Counted from the stretch's first letter, positions 11,646 to 22,668 are shown. The stretch is 64,000 bases of DNA from Megaustenia siamemsis (GCA_032433765.1 JAVIAB010000139.1:47674421-47738420); one strand, 5' to 3'. Notes: generated by a model not told the origin, from the sequence alone. Made by a program: numbers and translations.

Positions 11646-12045
11646 TCTAACAATTCTAAGTACATCATTCACAGAATAGTCACAAAGTGATCTTGTTCAC
11701 GTAATAAACATTTACGCATATTATTCAGGAGTCTCCTTCTTTAGCAACCCACCTTTGCTATAAGTCTTGACTAGCAAGGATCCCGTATTCCATGGCTCCC
11801 TATAGTTTGTCGTGCGGGCTTCATTTTGAAGGCCAAATTTTCGTTCTCTAGCGGTTGAGGGTAGCACAGTATTGTAGCATATACACTGCAGTCAGTATGG
11901 TTGCTTCAGTCACTGGCGACAATCTCTCAAACCTATTTTGTGAGGTGACTGTTCTAAATGTAAAGATCTTGTACTGCTCTTATGTTCTTGATGTGAAGTT
12001 AAAACCACCCGCATTTTTGAAGATACCAGCTCTTCCAACAGACAA
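11646..12045. other. unannotated stretch
   Basis: No supported gene or repeat. Confidence 0.45.
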
Positions 12046-12260
12046 CAGGTGGCCGAATCGATAACTTGTTGCGTTCCAAACTAGGAGAACGCAGGTTCGA
12101 ATCACGGAAGAGAACGTCTTTTTTTCGAATCGAACAAAATAAAACTTAGGCCCGAACACTACGTGCCGACTGTACTTAAGAAGCTGTCTATATTCTGCGA
12201 TCCTGTAAGTACCCCAGGCAGACCCTAGAAATGGTACAATGTCGTAAATATAGTAACTGT
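12046..12260 (+). mobile_element. tRNA-headed SINE (SINE-4)
   Basis: GGTGGCCGAATCGATAACTT resembles the 5' half of a tRNA with an A box, and CGCAGGTTCGAATCAC gives a B box. The following 150 bp do not resemble SINE-1. The head cannot fold into a clean tRNA, so this is a SINE or tRNA pseudogene. The 3' end is uncertain. Confidence 0.55.
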
Positions 12261-12949
12261 AGTTCTTCTATTGCGATAGACAAGCCTGTGTATTTACAAA
12301 GCCCGTGTTAGTTGTGGTGTATCAGAGAGAGAAAAAAAATGCATCCATTTATTTTAGAAAATAACGAGTTTGGGGACTAACTCTACATTATAATTACACG
12401 TTAAAAATGGGAAAACAACTTTAGAGTTGCAGCCTTTGGGAAAGGACGGGAAAAGCAATTAGTGGCCGATAAACATTTTGGTGAAAATAAAACCACCCCG
12501 CAGGTTCCCCGAGTCTGGCCCACACTGCACCACATCATCTACTGTTCACACCCAAGTAAAGATGCAAGAAACAATAAAAGCAGACCATGAACGCCTCATG
12601 ACAATGACAGCTAAAGTTCAAACTGTGTTTGAGGACATGTTTTGTAATTCTCAGACACCGGGAGAAGTTCGGGTGAACCCGACCAACTGTTGTCAAGCAT
12701 GGTGACTACACGCTGATAAGGCCAGGACAAAAACAATGTTTGTATCCCCTGGGAGAACATCCGGCAGCGCAGAATTCCTGCATAGTCAAGATGTGGACCA
12801 GACAATTCTGACCTCAGTTTAAAATAAATGAATAAAAACTGACTTGACAAGACAGTGTCCAGACCCCGAGGAGATTTGGTAAGGATTAATTCAAAATTGG
12901 ACTTGAGAGCTGTTACAGTCATATTTATTAAAATATCGACTGATAAGTT
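12261..12949. other. unannotated stretch
   Basis: No gene or repeat recognised. Confidence 0.45.
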
Positions 12950-13197
12950 ATAACGAATATTTTGATAAATAGCTTTTAGGTCAGCAGGAAATGAGCTTAA
13001 GAGGAGTTTGATAAATAGCTTATAGGTCAGCAGGACCTGAGCTTAAAAGGAGTTTGATTATATGTCAGCAGGACCTGAGCTTAAGAGGAGTTCGATAAAT
13101 AACTTATAGGTCGGCAGGACCTGAGCTTAAGAGGAGTTCGATAAATGACTTATAGGTCAGCAGGACCTGAGCTTAAGAGGAGTTTGATAAATAACTC
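12950..13197. repeat. 46-bp tandem repeat, about 5 copies
   Basis: The unit contains GGTCAGCAGGACCTGAGCTT and AAGAGGAGTTTGATAAATA; one copy carries an internal deletion. Confidence 0.93.
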
Positions 13198-13282
13198 TGT
13201 CATGTGCTATTTATCCAGATATATGGCCCCTTTCGTCTTGTCAGACGGCCTAGTGGAGACTATTGTGTATTTTTTTTAGGTT

Positions 13283-13657
13283 TTGTTTTTGTCGAATAGC
13301 TTCTCTCGTGGCTAATTATATCAATGTTTGACAAACACACACGGCCACAGAATGAACAAGTCAGGCCCACTGATCCACAGGGTTTTCCATCCTTTTTTCA
13401 TGAGTCTTTTCTCTTCTAAGTTTTGCCTTAGCACAGTCTCAAATGATGTTATACCATTCCTTATATATGCTCTCCATGATGTGCGATCACTTGCCAGATG
13501 TTCCCAGTCATTTTCACAGATGGAGGAGTCATTCAGATATGATTTACAGATATCTCTATATCGTAGTTTAGGTCTGCTGATTTGCCGGGGATGCGTTTTT
13601 CTTCCTTTCGCTGGACGTGCCCCGGCCATATTAGTCTGCGACATGTGGAAATAAGCA
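13283..13657 (-). mobile_element. LINE-C 3' end
   Basis: The minus strand encodes the C-terminal tail of a non-LTR retrotransposon: RLIWPGHVQRKEE, then after a frameshift and small deletion RPKLRYRDICKSYLN and DRTSWRAYIRNGI. It ends in the Cys finger TCSFCGRVCLSNI...SHE, which is conserved in the LINE-C copy at 29840-30560. LINE-B has inserted directly beside it (13669-14581). Confidence 0.82.
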
Positions 13658-13668
13658 CATTTTACAAT

Positions 13669-14581
13669 CTATCTATTGACCTTTCGAGCCGTAACCGGCC
13701 CATAGGGCGTAGACCAAGATACACCTTCTCCTATATGAATTTTTGTTCTAGCAGTTTTCTTTTAAAGATATTTTATTAAATCTCGCCATCTGTCTCTGTT
13801 CTGTGCAAGCAGTTCTATCTCATTGAGGGAGCCGATTCCTGCTGCTCTTGCCTCTCTCATCAATGTTCTTCTCAGTGTCTCCCTGGGTCTTCCTCTTTTT
13901 CTTTTACCTGTTGTTTCCCATATGAGGGCTTGCTTTGCTATTCGATTATTATCTCTTCTCATCACATGTCCAACGTATGACCATCGTCTTTTCTTTATTA
14001 CTGAAGATATTAGTGGTTGATTGGCGATTTCTCTAATTTCCTCGTTTGTTTTGAATTCGTTCCATTCTATACCAAGTATTTTCCTTAGACATTTATTTTC
14101 GAATGCGTTCAACTTTGTTTCTATATCTCTAGTTGTTTTCCAGCTTTCACACGCATACGTAAGGGTTGATAGTACATTTGATTTGAATAGCCTAAGTTTT
14201 GTGTTTGTGCTAATGAGTTTTGATTTCCACAACTTTTCAAGGCTTCTGAAAGACATTGCTGCTTTAGCCAGTCTGATTCTAATTTCTTTGCTCGTATCCC
14301 CTTCTCGATCAATGTGACTTCCAAGATAGATAAAGTGATCGATCTCTTCTACTGGTTTGTTTTCCATGTATATTTTGTCACTTGTTGGAATTAAACTTTT
14401 CATGACTTTAGTCTTTTCATGATTGACCTCAAGCCCAATTTTGCTGGCTATTGATGATAGTTCATTTGTGTTTTCCTGCATCGTTTTTATCTGACTGCTG
14501 ATGAGAACTATGTCATCAGCAAAGTCGAGGTCCTCCAAATGGTCTCCTTGTATCCATTCGATGCCTTTATTACCAGTGCAG
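13669..14581 (-). mobile_element. LINE-B, 5'-truncated young copy
   Basis: The minus strand is nearly identical to 22961-23876, ends 5' inside the RT domain and has an (AGAT)n-type 3' tail. The frame at 13762-14581 is open and encodes the RT active-site block LDFADDIVLIS, then the thumb and tail with CRKILGI and KRKRGRPRETLRRTL. The 11-bp target-site duplication CATTTTACAAT flanks it at 13658-13668 and 14582-14592. The 5' truncation and flanking duplication show target-primed reverse transcription. The catalytic FADD is kept, but the fingers and endonuclease are absent, so it cannot act alone. Confidence 0.93.
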
Positions 14582-14592
14582 CATTTTACAAT

Positions 14593-14934
14593 AGAGAACA
14601 ATAAACACAAAATGCGCAATTCAGAGAAGTACATGAGTTATGTAAAGAACGGAGTTTGTGGATCAAGATGACCAAGGGTGACTCCAGCAGATGCCGACTC
14701 AAGCCCAGTCTGTGGTAACAGATAGTTACAAACGTCATCTGCTCCAGAGACTGCATGTTACCTCTTACGTTTTTACGCATTTGTTTGTTGGTGATCCCTC
14801 CCTCCCTTCCTTCCTCATCCCCCTCCCCCCCCCCCCACCTTCTTTTCCACAACATCTGGTAATTTTCTCCCACCGGCAGTTTGTACAAAAAGTATGACAA
14901 TCTTGACATTTTCGCATTTTGTGCGTGCGCGCTC
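14593..14934. other. unannotated stretch with poly-C
   Basis: Contains a pyrimidine tract with a long C run near 14819-14838. May include the 5' continuation of the LINE-C copy, but no motif proves it. Confidence 0.4.
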
Positions 14935-16810
14935 TAGAGGAGCCGAGGTAGAACAAAGGTTAATGAATTGATCTACTGGGAACAAGAGGTTGAGCTCGAT
15001 CACTACAGACTGCTTCTGGATTCACCAAACCTTAAACGATCAAGATCGGCCAACACAGCTGACTGCAAGCGTCAAGTTTGACAAACACAGCTGACTGCAT
15101 GCGTCAAGATCGGCAAACCCAGCTGACTGCATGCGTCAAGATCGGCCAACCCAGCTGACTGCAAGCGTCAAGTTTGACAAACACAGCTGACTGCATGCGT
15201 CAAGTTTGACAAACACAGCTGACTGCAAGCGTCAAGTTTGACAAACACAGCTGACTGCAAGCGTCAAGTTTGACAAACACAGCTGACTGCATGCGTCAAG
15301 ATCGGCAAACACAGCTGACTGCAAGCGTCAAGTTTGACAAACACAGCTGACTGCAAGCGTCAAGTTTGACAAACACAGCTGACTGCAAGCGTCAAGTTTG
15401 ACAAACACATCTGACTGCATGCGTCAAGATCGGCAAACACATCTGACTGCAAGCGTCAAGTTTGACAAACACAGCTGACTGCATGCGTCAAGTTTGACAA
15501 ACACAGCTGACTGCATGCGTCAAGATCGGCAAACACATCTGATTGCAAGCGTCAAGTTTGACAAACACAGCTGACTGCATGCGTCAAGATCGGCAAACAC
15601 ATCTGATTGCAAGCGTCAAGTTTGACAAACACATCTGATTGCAAGCGTCAAGTTTGACAAACACAGCTGACTGCAAGCGTCAAGTTTGACAAACACATCT
15701 GACTGCATGCGTCAAGATCGGCAAACACATCTGACTGCAAGCGTCAAGTTTGACAAACACAGCTGACTGCAAGCGTCAAGATCGGCAAACACAGCTGACT
15801 GCAAGCGTCAAGTTTGACAAACACAGCTGACTGCAAGCGTCAAGTTTGACAAACACAGCTGACTGCATGCGTCAAGATCGGCAAACACAGCTGACTGCAA
15901 GCGTCAAGTTTGACAAACACAGCTGACTGCAAGCGTCAAGATCGGCAAACACAGCTGACTGCAAGCGTCAAGTTTGACAAACACAGCTGACTGCATGCGT
16001 CAAGTTTGACAAACACAGCTGACTGCAAGCGTCAAGTTTGACAAACACAGCTGACTGCAAGCGTCAAGTTTGACAAACACAGCTGACTGCATGCGTCAAG
16101 ATCGGCAAACACATCTGACTGCAAGCGTCAAGTTTGACAAACACAGCTGACTGCAAGCGTCAAGTTTGACAAACACAGCTGACTGCAAGCGTCAAGATCG
16201 GCAAACACAGCTGACTGCATGCGTCAAGATCGGCAAACACAGCTGACTGCAAGCGTCAAGATCGGCAAACACAGCTGACTGCAAGCGTCAAGTTTGACAA
16301 ACACAGCTGACTGCAAGCGTCAAGATCGGCAAACACAGCTGACTGCAAGCGTCAAGTTTGACAAACACAGCTGACTGCAAGCGTCAAGTTTGACAAACAC
16401 AGCTGACTGCATGCGTCAAGATCGGCAAACACAGCTGACTGCATGCGTCAAGATCGGCCAACCCAGCTGACTGCATGCGTCAAGATCGGCCAACCCAGCT
16501 GACTGCATGCGTCAAGATCGGCCCATACAGCTGATCCAGACCCACTCCACCTCCCAGGAGTGGCCATGGCAACAGACTAGCTAGTCTTGCCAAGCGAGTT
16601 GGGACTGAAGAGAGAAGGTAACCCAGTTCTCAAAAATGCCATACTAATGGCGGATGCTTCGGGTCGAAAGCAGATATCGCGGCTTGCAGCAAACTAACAA
16701 CACAGCACATCCACGTCTCACTTCCTTATAAAAGCGAACGAAGATGTAGCAGTAGAAGAAAGAGAATAGGAGGAGAAAGAAGAGGAGGAGGAGAAGAAGA
16801 CGAAGAAGAA
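14935..16810 (+). mobile_element. SINE-2 with giant internal tandem expansion
   Basis: The left part (about 14935-15042) is a degenerate tRNA-like head with GAGCCGAGGTAGAAC and a B-box-like GGTTGAGCTCGATCAC. The right part (about 16528-16810) is the SINE-2 body: CCAGACCCACTCCACCTCCC, then GTCTTGCCAAGCGAG, then GGCGGATGCTTCGGGTCGAA, then AGCGAACGAAG and a purine tail of AAG/GAG triplets. Between them lies the 32-bp array. In the copies at 21590 and 24955 the same place holds one unit-like segment (ACTGATGGCTTGCGCCAGGA in the former), so the array is an in-place expansion of SINE-2 body sequence. Confidence 0.8.
15043..16527. repeat. 32-bp minisatellite inside SINE-2, about 46 copies
   Basis: The unit contains ACAGCTGACTGCAAGCGTCA followed by AGTTTGACAAAC or AGATCGGCAAAC. 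Two switches vary: GCAAGCG against GCATGCG, and AAGTTTGAC against AAGATCGGC. They recur in mixed order along the array, with AAGATCGGC alone at the right edge, which is closest to the SINE-2 body. Confidence 0.95.
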
Positions 16811-17189
16811 TAATTTGTGTCTAAACGGAGACAAGAGAAACTAGACGCCTCATTGTAACCTCAATAGGAGCAGGAGAAATTGGATAAGTTGTATCAAGGT
16901 GTATGTGTACTCGCGTGTGTGCTCTACAGGAGATTGTATTACTCTCTGATATTAATGAAGACACAACCTGGGCATTCTATTTCTTATATGCTGATACCTG
17001 AATGCTGCACAAATTGGATGGCGGCTTTCCTAGCTGGTGGTGGGATCCCATGAGTCTTTAGAGACAACAGAGTTAAGCTCCCTTGTAAGGATCTTGTAGA
17101 AGATGCTGGTCTATAAATGGCAAATTTTCTCAGCTTCCTGCATTTACCGTCTGCCTCAGATGGATCTGTTTTTAACTAGCTTTTCCCAA
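16811..17189. other. unannotated stretch
   Basis: No gene or repeat recognised between the SINE-2 tail and the next array. Confidence 0.45.
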
Positions 17190-18090
17190 ACTTCTGTAAG
17201 TTGATAGAGAGTTCAAACTTCTGTAAGTTGATAGTGAGTTCAAACTTCTGTAAGTTGATAGTGAGTTCAAACTTCTGTAAGTTGATAGTGAGTTCAAACT
17301 TCTGTAAGTTGATAGTGAGTTCAAACTTCTGTAAGTTGTTAGTGAGTTCAAACTTCTGTAAGTTGATAGTGAGTTCAAACTTCTGTAAGTTGATAGTGAG
17401 TTCAAACTTCTGTAAATTGATAGTGAGTTCAAACTTCTGTAAGTTGATAGTGAGTTCAAACTTCTGTAAGTTGATAGTGAGTTCAAACTTCTGTAAATTG
17501 TTAGTGAGTTCAAACTTCTGTAAGTTGACAGTGAGTTCAAACTTCTGTAAGTTGATAGTGAGTTCAAACTTCTGCAAGTTGATAGTGAGTTCAAACTTCT
17601 GCAAGTTGATAGTGAGTTCAAACTTCTGTAAGTTGATATGAGTTCAAACTTCTGTAAGTTGATAGTGAGTTCAAACTTCTGTAAGTTGATAGTGAGTTCA
17701 AACTTCTGTAAGTTGTCAGTTGAGTTTAAACTTCTGTAAGTTGATAGTGAGTTCAAACTTTTGTAAGTTGTCAGTTGAGTTTAAACTTCTGTAAGTTGAT
17801 AGTGAGTTCAAACTTCTGTAAGTTGTCAGTTGAGTTTAAACTTCTGTAAGTTGATAGTGAGTTCAAACTTTTGTAAGTTGTCAGTTGAGTTTAAACTTCT
17901 GTAAGTTGATAGTGAGTTCAAACTTCTGTAAGTTGTCAGTGAGTTCAAACTTCTGTAAGTTGATAGTGAGTTCAAACTTCTGTAAGTTGTCAGTGAGCTC
18001 AAACTACTGTAAGTTGTTAGTAAGTTCAAACTTCTGCAAGTTGTCAGTGAGTTCAAACTTCTGCAAGTTGTCAGTTGAGTTTAAACTTGA
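17190..18090. repeat. 27-bp minisatellite, about 33 copies
   Basis: The unit is AGTTGATAGTGAGTTCAAAC plus TTCTGTA. Because 27 is nine codons, several frames stay open on both strands and give 9-residue peptide repeats (for example STYRSLNSL). With no start context or flanking domain these are not genes. From about 17710 a 28-bp variant (TTGTCAGTTGAGTTTAAAC) alternates with the 27-bp unit as a two-unit repeat. Confidence 0.95.
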
Positions 18091-18099
18091 AAGAATCCA

Positions 18100-18312
18100 A
18101 AAAAGGATGAAGCTAAGACACAATGCCTGTTTGACTCCATCGCAATCGATGTAAAAAATCCAGATATGTCACTGTTATGCTGTGCAGCTTCGCTCGCGTC
18201 CTCATGAAAAGATGGAAACATGTTCAGTAGTTAGGTGCGGCAGCCAATTATTTTGAACAGACCATTCCAGCTGATTGAATCAAATACTTTAGTGAGATCA
18301 ATGAAAGCAAAA
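18100..18312 (-). mobile_element. LINE RT-domain fragment
   Basis: The minus strand encodes AFIDLTKVFDSISWNGLFKI, the first catalytic-Asp block of a non-LTR reverse transcriptase. A shifted frame then gives FHED and a GVKQ...L-like block. It is disrupted and short, and belongs to a family other than LINE-A. Confidence 0.7.
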
Positions 18313-18368
18313 CAAAAACAAAAATAGATAAGAAAAACGTTTAATTACATTATCTATAATTGTCTTGT

Positions 18369-18832
18369 TATCTATAAGAAAAAGAGTTATTAAATGTTAT
18401 GTAGAGCCAGTCTTAACATATGGGTGTGAATCATGGACAATAGGACAACAGACAAGGAAATCACTGGAGTCTGTAGAAATGTGGTTTTACAGAGCAATGT
18501 TGAGAATACCATGGACAACTAAAAAGAGTAATGAAAATGTTCTGAGAGAGGTCAAAGCAAAAAGAGAGCTAATTTCCAATATTAGGAAGAAACAATCATC
18601 GTTTTTTTTTGGCCACATAATGAGAAGAGACCAGTTGGAATATATTGTAATAACTAGAAAAATTGAGGGACGAAGAGATAGAAGGAAGCAAAGAGAAAAG
18701 ATACCAGACAGCTTAAAAGAATGGCTTGGCAGAAAGTCAACAACAGAAATGATAAATAATTGTCGAGACCGAAAGTTGTGGAGATACATGATCACCTACG
18801 CCAGCAGGTCCGGTACTTGATGATGATGATGC
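18369..18832 (+). mobile_element. LINE-A, 5'-truncated
   Basis: A 151-codon open frame (18365-18820) encodes the RT C-terminal tail: CYVEPVLTYGCESWTIG, then MLRIPWTTKKSNENVL, then FGHIMRRDQLEY, then KSTTEMINNCRDRKLW. A stop and a (GAT)n tail follow. The 9-mer TTGTCTTGT at 18360-18368 and 18833-18841 is the likely target-site duplication. The catalytic RT core is missing. Confidence 0.88.
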
Positions 18833-18841
18833 TTGTCTTGT

Positions 18842-19184
18842 AGTTGTTTCAATGAGGAAACTATGTCAATAGTGGAACTACTAGCCTGGAGACACCTTTT
18901 AATGTACACTTTGTCAGCTAACTTTATTTATCTTTGAGAATGGCTCGTGCATTCACTTGTCTACGCCAATCAGATGGTGGAGTACACTGCAGTTGTTACA
19001 ATTTCCTCTGTCGCCTTTAATCTTGTGTGATTGTGTTTGCATGTTTCGTGCTCTGGGGCACATGATCTTAATCTCAGTACAGGCTTTTTATTGTTCAGGA
19101 GTTGTAGAGGTACGCTACCGTCACATTTGACGATTTGGACAGGGATGCTCTTTCTTGGGTTTCGATGAAAAGGCTTTAGAAAAT
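18842..19184. other. unannotated stretch
   Basis: No gene or repeat recognised. Confidence 0.45.
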
Positions 19185-19670
19185 ACAGGATGCGTTGTTT
19201 TGAGTTCCCATGCAAGTATGGAGTTTCTCATGAAATGACTAAAGCTTCGTGCGTTGTGTTGAACTCCCAACCAAATATGGAGTTTTTCATGAAAATATCA
19301 TCATCATGTGCCATACCGGTTGGCGTAAGTGATCATGTCCCTCCACAATCTTCTATCTACAGTGCATTGTATCAGTTCTGTTGTTGACTGTTTTCCATGC
19401 CATGACACCAAGCTATCCAGTATTTTCTCTCTCTGTCGTCCGCGATCTCTCTTTCCTTCTATTTTGCCAGTTGTAACCAAGTATTCCAACTTTCCTCTTC
19501 TCATGATGTGCCCGAACAATGTTGATTGCTTCTTTCTGATGTTTTTTAAGAGCTTCCTTTTTGTGTTGGCCTCTTTGAGAACTTCCTCATCGGTCTTTTA
19601 GCATGAAAATATAGCTTCATATTTTGTGTTGAGCTCCCAACCAAATCTCGGGTTTTCTCTCTTGGACACT
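19185..19670. repeat. about 59-bp tandem repeat (3 copies) split by LINE-A
   Basis: Units carry TTGTGTTGAACTCCCAACCA and ATGGAGTTTTTCATGAAA. Two units lie left of the LINE-A insertion. The third is cut by it and resumes at 19602. Confidence 0.85.
19299..19601 (-). mobile_element. LINE-A, 5'-truncated, with exact TSD
   Basis: The minus strand encodes the LINE-A tail (FGHIMRRGKLEYLVTTGKIE, then QSTTELIQCTVDRRLW) and a (ATG)n tail. The exact 11-bp duplication CATGAAAATAT flanks it at 19288-19298 and 19602-19612, with the tail directly beside the first copy. Confidence 0.95.
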
Positions 19671-21060
19671 AAACCTGGATGTAATGATATGGAGGACCGC
19701 TGTCGTGCTCGCAACAAGCCCCTCTTCTCATGGTAGATTGTAGATTAAAAAAAAACGATTAGGTCGATGAAGTTTGAGATCAACAGCATTGCACATTTTT
19801 CATAAAGACATTGAATGCAACGACTGACTGCCGTAAAGACTCAATATGTGTTCTCTGGTCTTACTATCAATGAATTTCCCATGTTTAGGCACAGCCGCGA
19901 GCCGTTTCGTTCTCTCAGATAAGCTACCTACCAAGGCGGACGGATCTCATCTAACCAAGGAAGAGTTTATGGCACCTCAACCTCGTCAATGGCCCATTCA
20001 TCAGCGTCATTTTATCGAACAGGCTGGCCCCACCTAGCTAATTCATACCGCCCGCTGTAACACACGACACGTGCAACACATCTACTATTAAACGTGGCCA
20101 GTGAACCAGAAGTACACCGCGGGCATCTGTTTCTACAAATAAAACCGTTCGCATGATCTAAGCTACGTATAACTTGTTGAACAAACCCGCGAGCACTAAT
20201 CAGAGATTTCTGCCAAACCACACAACAAAGCACTATCGATAACGGATGATTAACAGTAATTACTGGGCTTAAAATAAACACAACCATAAAGATAGAGGGA
20301 GTTCAGGGATATGTTCCTTGATATACAAGGGTCTTTGTCGTTGTACCACAATTACCATGATTAGATAATTTACATTCATATTTTCATCTCTTTCCTGCTT
20401 AAGACAAAAAGATCTGAACATGGTATACGAACTCCATAGTACCGGCAAAGGTTCGGTCATCAGAGCATTTTTCTGAAAGCTCTTTAGATATTTTGAGGCT
20501 ACGTTTTAACAAAGTGATCACAGCTGACTTTGTGTCACTATAAAGAGCTGAAATTGCATCGTTCAGTAATAAGAAACTCGTTTTACAGAGCCTCGCAGCA
20601 AGAGGCAATCTGATAATCAGAAATGAGCCCCCGTCGAGCAGGTGTTTCGGCCCGTTAGCTTCTTCAATAAATAAAAGACGAGAAATGAGAAAACTACTTT
20701 GTTCTGCCTTTTTAAACCGATACTCGAGACCTCATTGAAGCGCTGTAGTTTTCCAACGGACAAAATAATACTTTCATTACTGTACTAGAAAGCGCAAATT
20801 ATATTCACTCATGTGAGAGTAGATATGAACTAAATAACTCAGCTCAGCTTACTACCTCGCACCGGGAAACAGGTTCTACTAGATACAAAACAAATTATGA
20901 TGAATTAAGCACTTTATGAGGGAAAAAGATATGCGCCAAATAATTACTTTATTAAAAAAAAATATTATCAATGAGAAAATGCTTCCTCGCACAACCATAT
21001 AGACAACGAAAAAAAAAGAAAGAAAGATGATATGGTTTTCGTCAGTTCATTTCTTCTGTT
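19671..21060. other. unannotated stretch
   Basis: No gene recognised. A TGAAGAAGC...GGCCGAAAC motif lies on the minus strand at 20641-20669, like that at 665-694. Confidence 0.45.
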
Positions 21061-21063
21061 TCA

Positions 21064-21100
21064 TTTATTATTATTATTATTATTGTTATTATTATTGCCA
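21064..21100. repeat. (ATT)n microsatellite
   Basis: About 12 ATT units with one interruption. Confidence 0.9.
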
Positions 21101-21111
21101 TTGCTGAGAGG

Positions 21112-21240
21112 AAGGAAATGCGGCCAACATTACGCCAGTGTCCTGTTTCTTTCTCAGAAACAATCCAGTACCCGTTTAAGGTGGAGCCTAGAAACCGTCG
21201 ACCGAGATCGATACGCCCCCATATTCTTAGAAAGACGGGT
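21112..21240 (-). mobile_element. diverged SINE-1 fragment
   Basis: Read on the minus strand, body landmarks such as GGGTACTGGATTGTTTCTGA and the GTAATGTTGGCCGCA region match SINE-1 with many changes; the tRNA head is eroded. Confidence 0.65.
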
Positions 21241-21589
21241 CTGACGTGGTTGAATTTCTACCACAAGCATCTAAATTGTGGTTTTTAGCTCCCTACAGAG
21301 GTTCAAAACATGTCCTCTTGAGATATACGATCCATCTGGGCTTCTCACAGAAACGTGCGAGTTATGCAATGAATTAGATTGAGAATTTTGTGACAGTAGA
21401 CTAGAACTATAGAAAAAAAAAGCCATATTGTTTTAGTGTGCACAGCCATGAAGTCTATTAACAGAAATAATTTAATATAATATTGTTATATTAGTTCATG
21501 ATGCGAGTGAAAATGCTTTCAAACTCCTTTCTAACATTATCAAAATGCATTATTATTAAATATATTTTTTTAAATAATTCAAAACATTA

Positions 21590-21963
21590 GGAGGCGAAGG
21601 CGCGCCCCACCCAGCACCAGAGCTGGAAGTTGTCAGTGACTCACAACTGATGGCTTGCGCCAGGATCGGTGAACCAGAACCATCCAGACCCTGCTACACC
21701 TCTTCGTGGTGCCTCTAGAAACAGACTAACCTGTCTAGTCTGGCCAAGCGAGCAGGGATCGAAGTGGGAAGACGAACCCGGTACACAAAAAAACGTCGGC
21801 TGAAATCGGATGTGTTGGGCCGAAAGGCGCAGATATCACAGTGTTACACTGCAAACTTCAACACAACGTAACTACGTCCACTTAACGTCCTTTTAAGGGC
21901 GGATGACGAGGAGGAAGTCTACGGTTCGTATCCGTTAGAATACCTCAAATCATCGGGCGAACG

Positions 21964-21998
<35 letters not shown>
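21590..21998 (+). mobile_element. SINE-2, headless, with (ATC)n tail and TSD
   Basis: SINE-2 body landmarks: GACTCACAACTGATGGCTTG, then CCAAGCGAGCAGGGATCGAA, then TTGGGCCGAAAGGCGCAGAT, then CGGGCGAACGCATC and 13 ATC units. The exact 11-mer TCAAAACATTA at 21579-21589 and 21999-22009 is the target-site duplication. The tRNA head is lacking. Confidence 0.88.
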
Positions 21999-22004
<6 letters not shown>

Positions 22005-22282
22005 CATTAAAAAAAAAACAAAGCCCAAATTTTGACAAAACAATTACTTACTCAACAAGATCACCTATTACAACAGAGAACAGAATGCATCTACACAAAG
22101 AAACGCATCACAACAATAGATTTTTCTTCCTCTACCACTGGTGTCACTCACAATTTAGAAGTGGAAGTTGGGCACCCGAGAAATCGCATTTTGAAGGTGC
22201 GCATCTGGGGTGACAGGAAGAAAAGAAATAAATATAAATTGAGACCTTTAGAGAGAGAAATGGTACAGTACCGATCCTGAAC

Positions 22283-22668
22283 TACATCATCATCATTGTG
22301 CGTCGTCTTCGCATCGAAGGTTGGCTACTATATAGCGCCATTCCCCTCAGGTTGTCATAGTCTGACTTGTCCATCTTTTGATGTTACTCATCCATGTTAG
22401 TATTGGTCTGTCTCGTCTACCTTGTATTTTACCTTTCAAGATTACTTTTAGTAGACTACTGTGTCTTTTAACATGCCCCCAAAATGTCATGTCTTCTTTG
22501 AATTGTGTTTAGTAGTTCATCTTTTATTTTTAGTTGTTTTAATACTGCATCGTTCAAAGGTTTTAATTGTCTTATCTGTTTACTTGTCTAATGTCCATGT
22601 TTCTGCGCCATACAAGAACGTTGAGAAGATATAACATTTTTGTATTCTCCTCTGAACCACAAAGTCAG
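22283..22668 (-). mobile_element. LINE-E 3' end
   Basis: The minus strand encodes YIFSTFLYGAETWTLDK, then a broken tail (FGGMLKDTVVY in place of YLGHVKRYSNLL at 31920). A (GATGATG)-type tail ends it at about 22288. It has stops and frameshifts. The related copy is at 31563-32156. Confidence 0.75.

Noticed and set aside
13328..13654. Plus-strand open frames opposite LINE-B and LINE-C
   Set aside because: They are shadows; motif content is on the minus strand. The same applies to plus-strand frames at 23119-24006.
17172..18154. Long repeat-peptide open frames on both strands
   Set aside because: They are produced by a 27-bp array whose length is a multiple of three; there is no domain, start context or splice signal.
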